NCBI GenBank assembly: GCA_944380695.1
Contig: CALWII010000084.1
Coordinates: 1 to 5,847, forward strand
Source of the DNA: an uncultured Clostridia bacterium
GTDB lineage: Bacteria; Bacillota; Clostridia; Christensenellales; UBA1242
Direction: 5' to 3'
DNA: 5,847 bases
The position numbers and the translations under genes are program-made. The notes beneath the pieces are model-generated. The model was not told the DNA's origin, ran no database searches, and saw nothing but the letters and a program-made list of their open reading frames with translations. This document shows positions 5,158 through 5,847 of this stretch, piece by piece. Each line of letters opens with the position of its first letter. Within the stretch, counting starts at the first letter, position 1.

Positions 5158-5223
5158 CGTGCGACAGTAATACCGCCGCACGCAGACACTTCTCATACCT
5201 GAGCTATTCTTAATAAGTGTCTG
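5158..5223 (+). repeat. Two abutting inverted repeats between the XRE genes
   Basis: CGTGCG (5158-5163) pairs with CGCACG (5177-5182), and directly after it CAGACACTT (5183-5191) pairs with AAGTGTCTG (5215-5223), a perfect nine-base stem with a 23-base loop. Neither is followed by a clean T-run, so they are weak as intrinsic terminators. The unit starts four bases after the stop of the first XRE gene. It may help end that transcript, form a small structured RNA, or stabilise the mRNA end. Confidence 0.45.
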
Positions 5224-5252
5224 ATTTGTTATGTCATTTTATTATATTTCGT

Positions 5253-5298
5253 ATTAACCGAAAAATCAATATATAATATTCGTAAATTAGAGGTTAAT
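5253..5298 (+). promoter_or_regulatory. Probable promoter and operator of the second XRE gene
   Basis: A perfect TATAAT occurs at 5272-5277, about 50 bases before the ATG, although no good -35 box stands at the right distance. Perfect seven-base inverted arms ATTAACC (5253-5259) and GGTTAAT (5292-5298) flank it symmetrically, a plausible repressor site for the adjacent regulator. Confidence 0.38.
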
Positions 5299-5328
5299 TT
5301 TAAAAATTCAAGCAAATATCATGTAGTT

Positions 5329-5667
5329 ATGTCTGATACTGATTTGAAAACAATATTTGCAAGCAATGTACAACGCTTGAGAAAGAGAAAGGGATATACG
5401 CAGGAGGTCTTTTCCGAGAAAGCCTCATTGTCCGTTAGCGGCTTGTGTGAAATTGAAACAGGTGTAAATTTTCCAAGACACGAAACAATTACAAACATTG
5501 CTAAGGCTCTTGAAGTTGAACCTTGTGAATTGTTTGTAGATATAAAAAAATGTGTTAAAATGAAAAATCATAAGGAAGCTTTGAAACTTTTAGAAAAGTT
5601 CAAAAATAACGAAATTAAAACTGCTATTGCACACGACTTTTTGAAGTTGTTAGACATGTTGGAATAA
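5329..5667 (+). CDS. XRE-family helix-turn-helix transcriptional regulator (second copy)
   Basis: The protein has 112 residues with an HTH_3-type domain at about 10-70: VQRLRKRKGYTQEVFSEKAS, then LSVSGLCEIETGVNFP, then ALEVEPCELFVD. The segment 5-71 aligns without gaps to residues 6-72 of the upstream XRE protein at 24 of 67 identities, so the two are paralogues rather than a recent duplication. A separate helical C-terminal tail (KEALKLLEKFKNNEIK) differs from the first protein and may set dimer specificity. As in the first copy, the ATG lacks a ribosome site; the only nearby earlier ATG (5311) is followed at once by a stop. A tagged gene begins 22 bases downstream and is probably in the same transcript, so this regulator is likely to control it. 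Confidence 0.92.
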   Translation: MSDTDLKTIFASNVQRLRKRKGYTQEVFSEKASLSVSGLCEIETGVNFPRHETITNIAKALEVEPCELFVDIKKCVKMKNHKEALKLLEKFKNNEIKTAIAHDFLKLLDMLE

Positions 5668-5689
5668 AAGAAAAAGGGATATTTAAACA

Positions 5690-5847
5690 ATGAGAGTAGC
5701 ACCTATTAACTTGGCGTCACGCCGTAATTTTCAACCCCAAAAAAAACTAAACTTTGGAAAAATTGAAGAAAAAAACAGACAAAGAATTATTGACAATTTG
5801 CCATTTGACAAACCTTGTGGCGGATATAAACAAGAAGATGCCGACAG
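5690..5847 (+). CDS. Tagged protein, 5' part only (cut by window edge)
   Basis: The first 52 codons run off the right edge without a stop. The protein begins MRVAPINLASRRNFQP and then has KKLNFGK at about 18-24, the same tag as the operon proteins, placed slightly further in as in the peptidase. The rest that is visible is charged and polar (EEKNRQRIIDNLPFDK), with no signal peptide. AGGGA (5675-5679) lies ten bases before the ATG at 5690. It follows the second XRE gene by 22 bases, so the two are probably co-transcribed. Too little is present to assign a family. Confidence 0.72.
   Translation, partial: MRVAPINLASRRNFQPQKKLNFGKIEEKNRQRIIDNLPFDKPCGGYKQEDAD

Noticed and set aside
1..5847. CRISPR array, tRNA, rRNA, insertion sequence or integrase
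   Set aside because: No regularly spaced direct repeats, cloverleaf-like sequence, transposase or recombinase motif, or terminal inverted repeats with target duplications were visible.

Overview
The window is AT-rich with short intergenic gaps. The most likely source is an uncultured gut-type bacterium, and my best guess is the Gastranaerophilales/Melainabacteria lineage. That guess rests on memory: proteins from those genomes often begin with a short tag such as xxFKG or VNFGN, and seven proteins here carry one. Nothing in the window proves the taxonomy.

Left part, minus strand: the first 135 codons of a type I restriction-modification methyltransferase subunit (hsdM) run off the left edge, with a good promoter at 458-487. 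Upstream of it, in the same direction, is a 273-residue zinc metallopeptidase (502-1323) with HEWAH and a downstream NPFELFAE motif of the anthrax-lethal-factor type.

Middle part, plus strand: a regulatory region (1324-1588) holds a candidate 22-codon leader ORF, an inverted repeat around a TATAAT box and a T-rich tract. It precedes a compact five-gene operon (1589-4179). The operon encodes one very acidic soluble protein, one 367-residue protein with three hydrophobic segments, and three small proteins with mostly two hydrophobic segments each. One start is TTG, one is GTG, and the last two genes overlap by four bases. A clear Rho-independent terminator closes the operon at 4196-4224. I recognise none of the five families; their common feature is the N-terminal tag.

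Right part: a 79-residue orphan gene on the minus strand (4407-4646) converges on the operon and has its own terminator. It is divergent from a small XRE/Cro-CI-type repressor (4807-5154), and the gap between them holds two palindromes. A second, related XRE regulator (5329-5667) follows, and 22 bases after it begins another tagged protein (5690-5847, cut by the window edge).

A reasonable reading is an accessory or defence-like region: a type I R-M locus, a tagged peptidase, a tagged membrane operon and two small repressors, one of which probably controls a further tagged gene. The tag, its spread over otherwise unrelated proteins, and the operon of small membrane proteins are the parts most likely to be undescribed. 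The functional link between the modules is inference.
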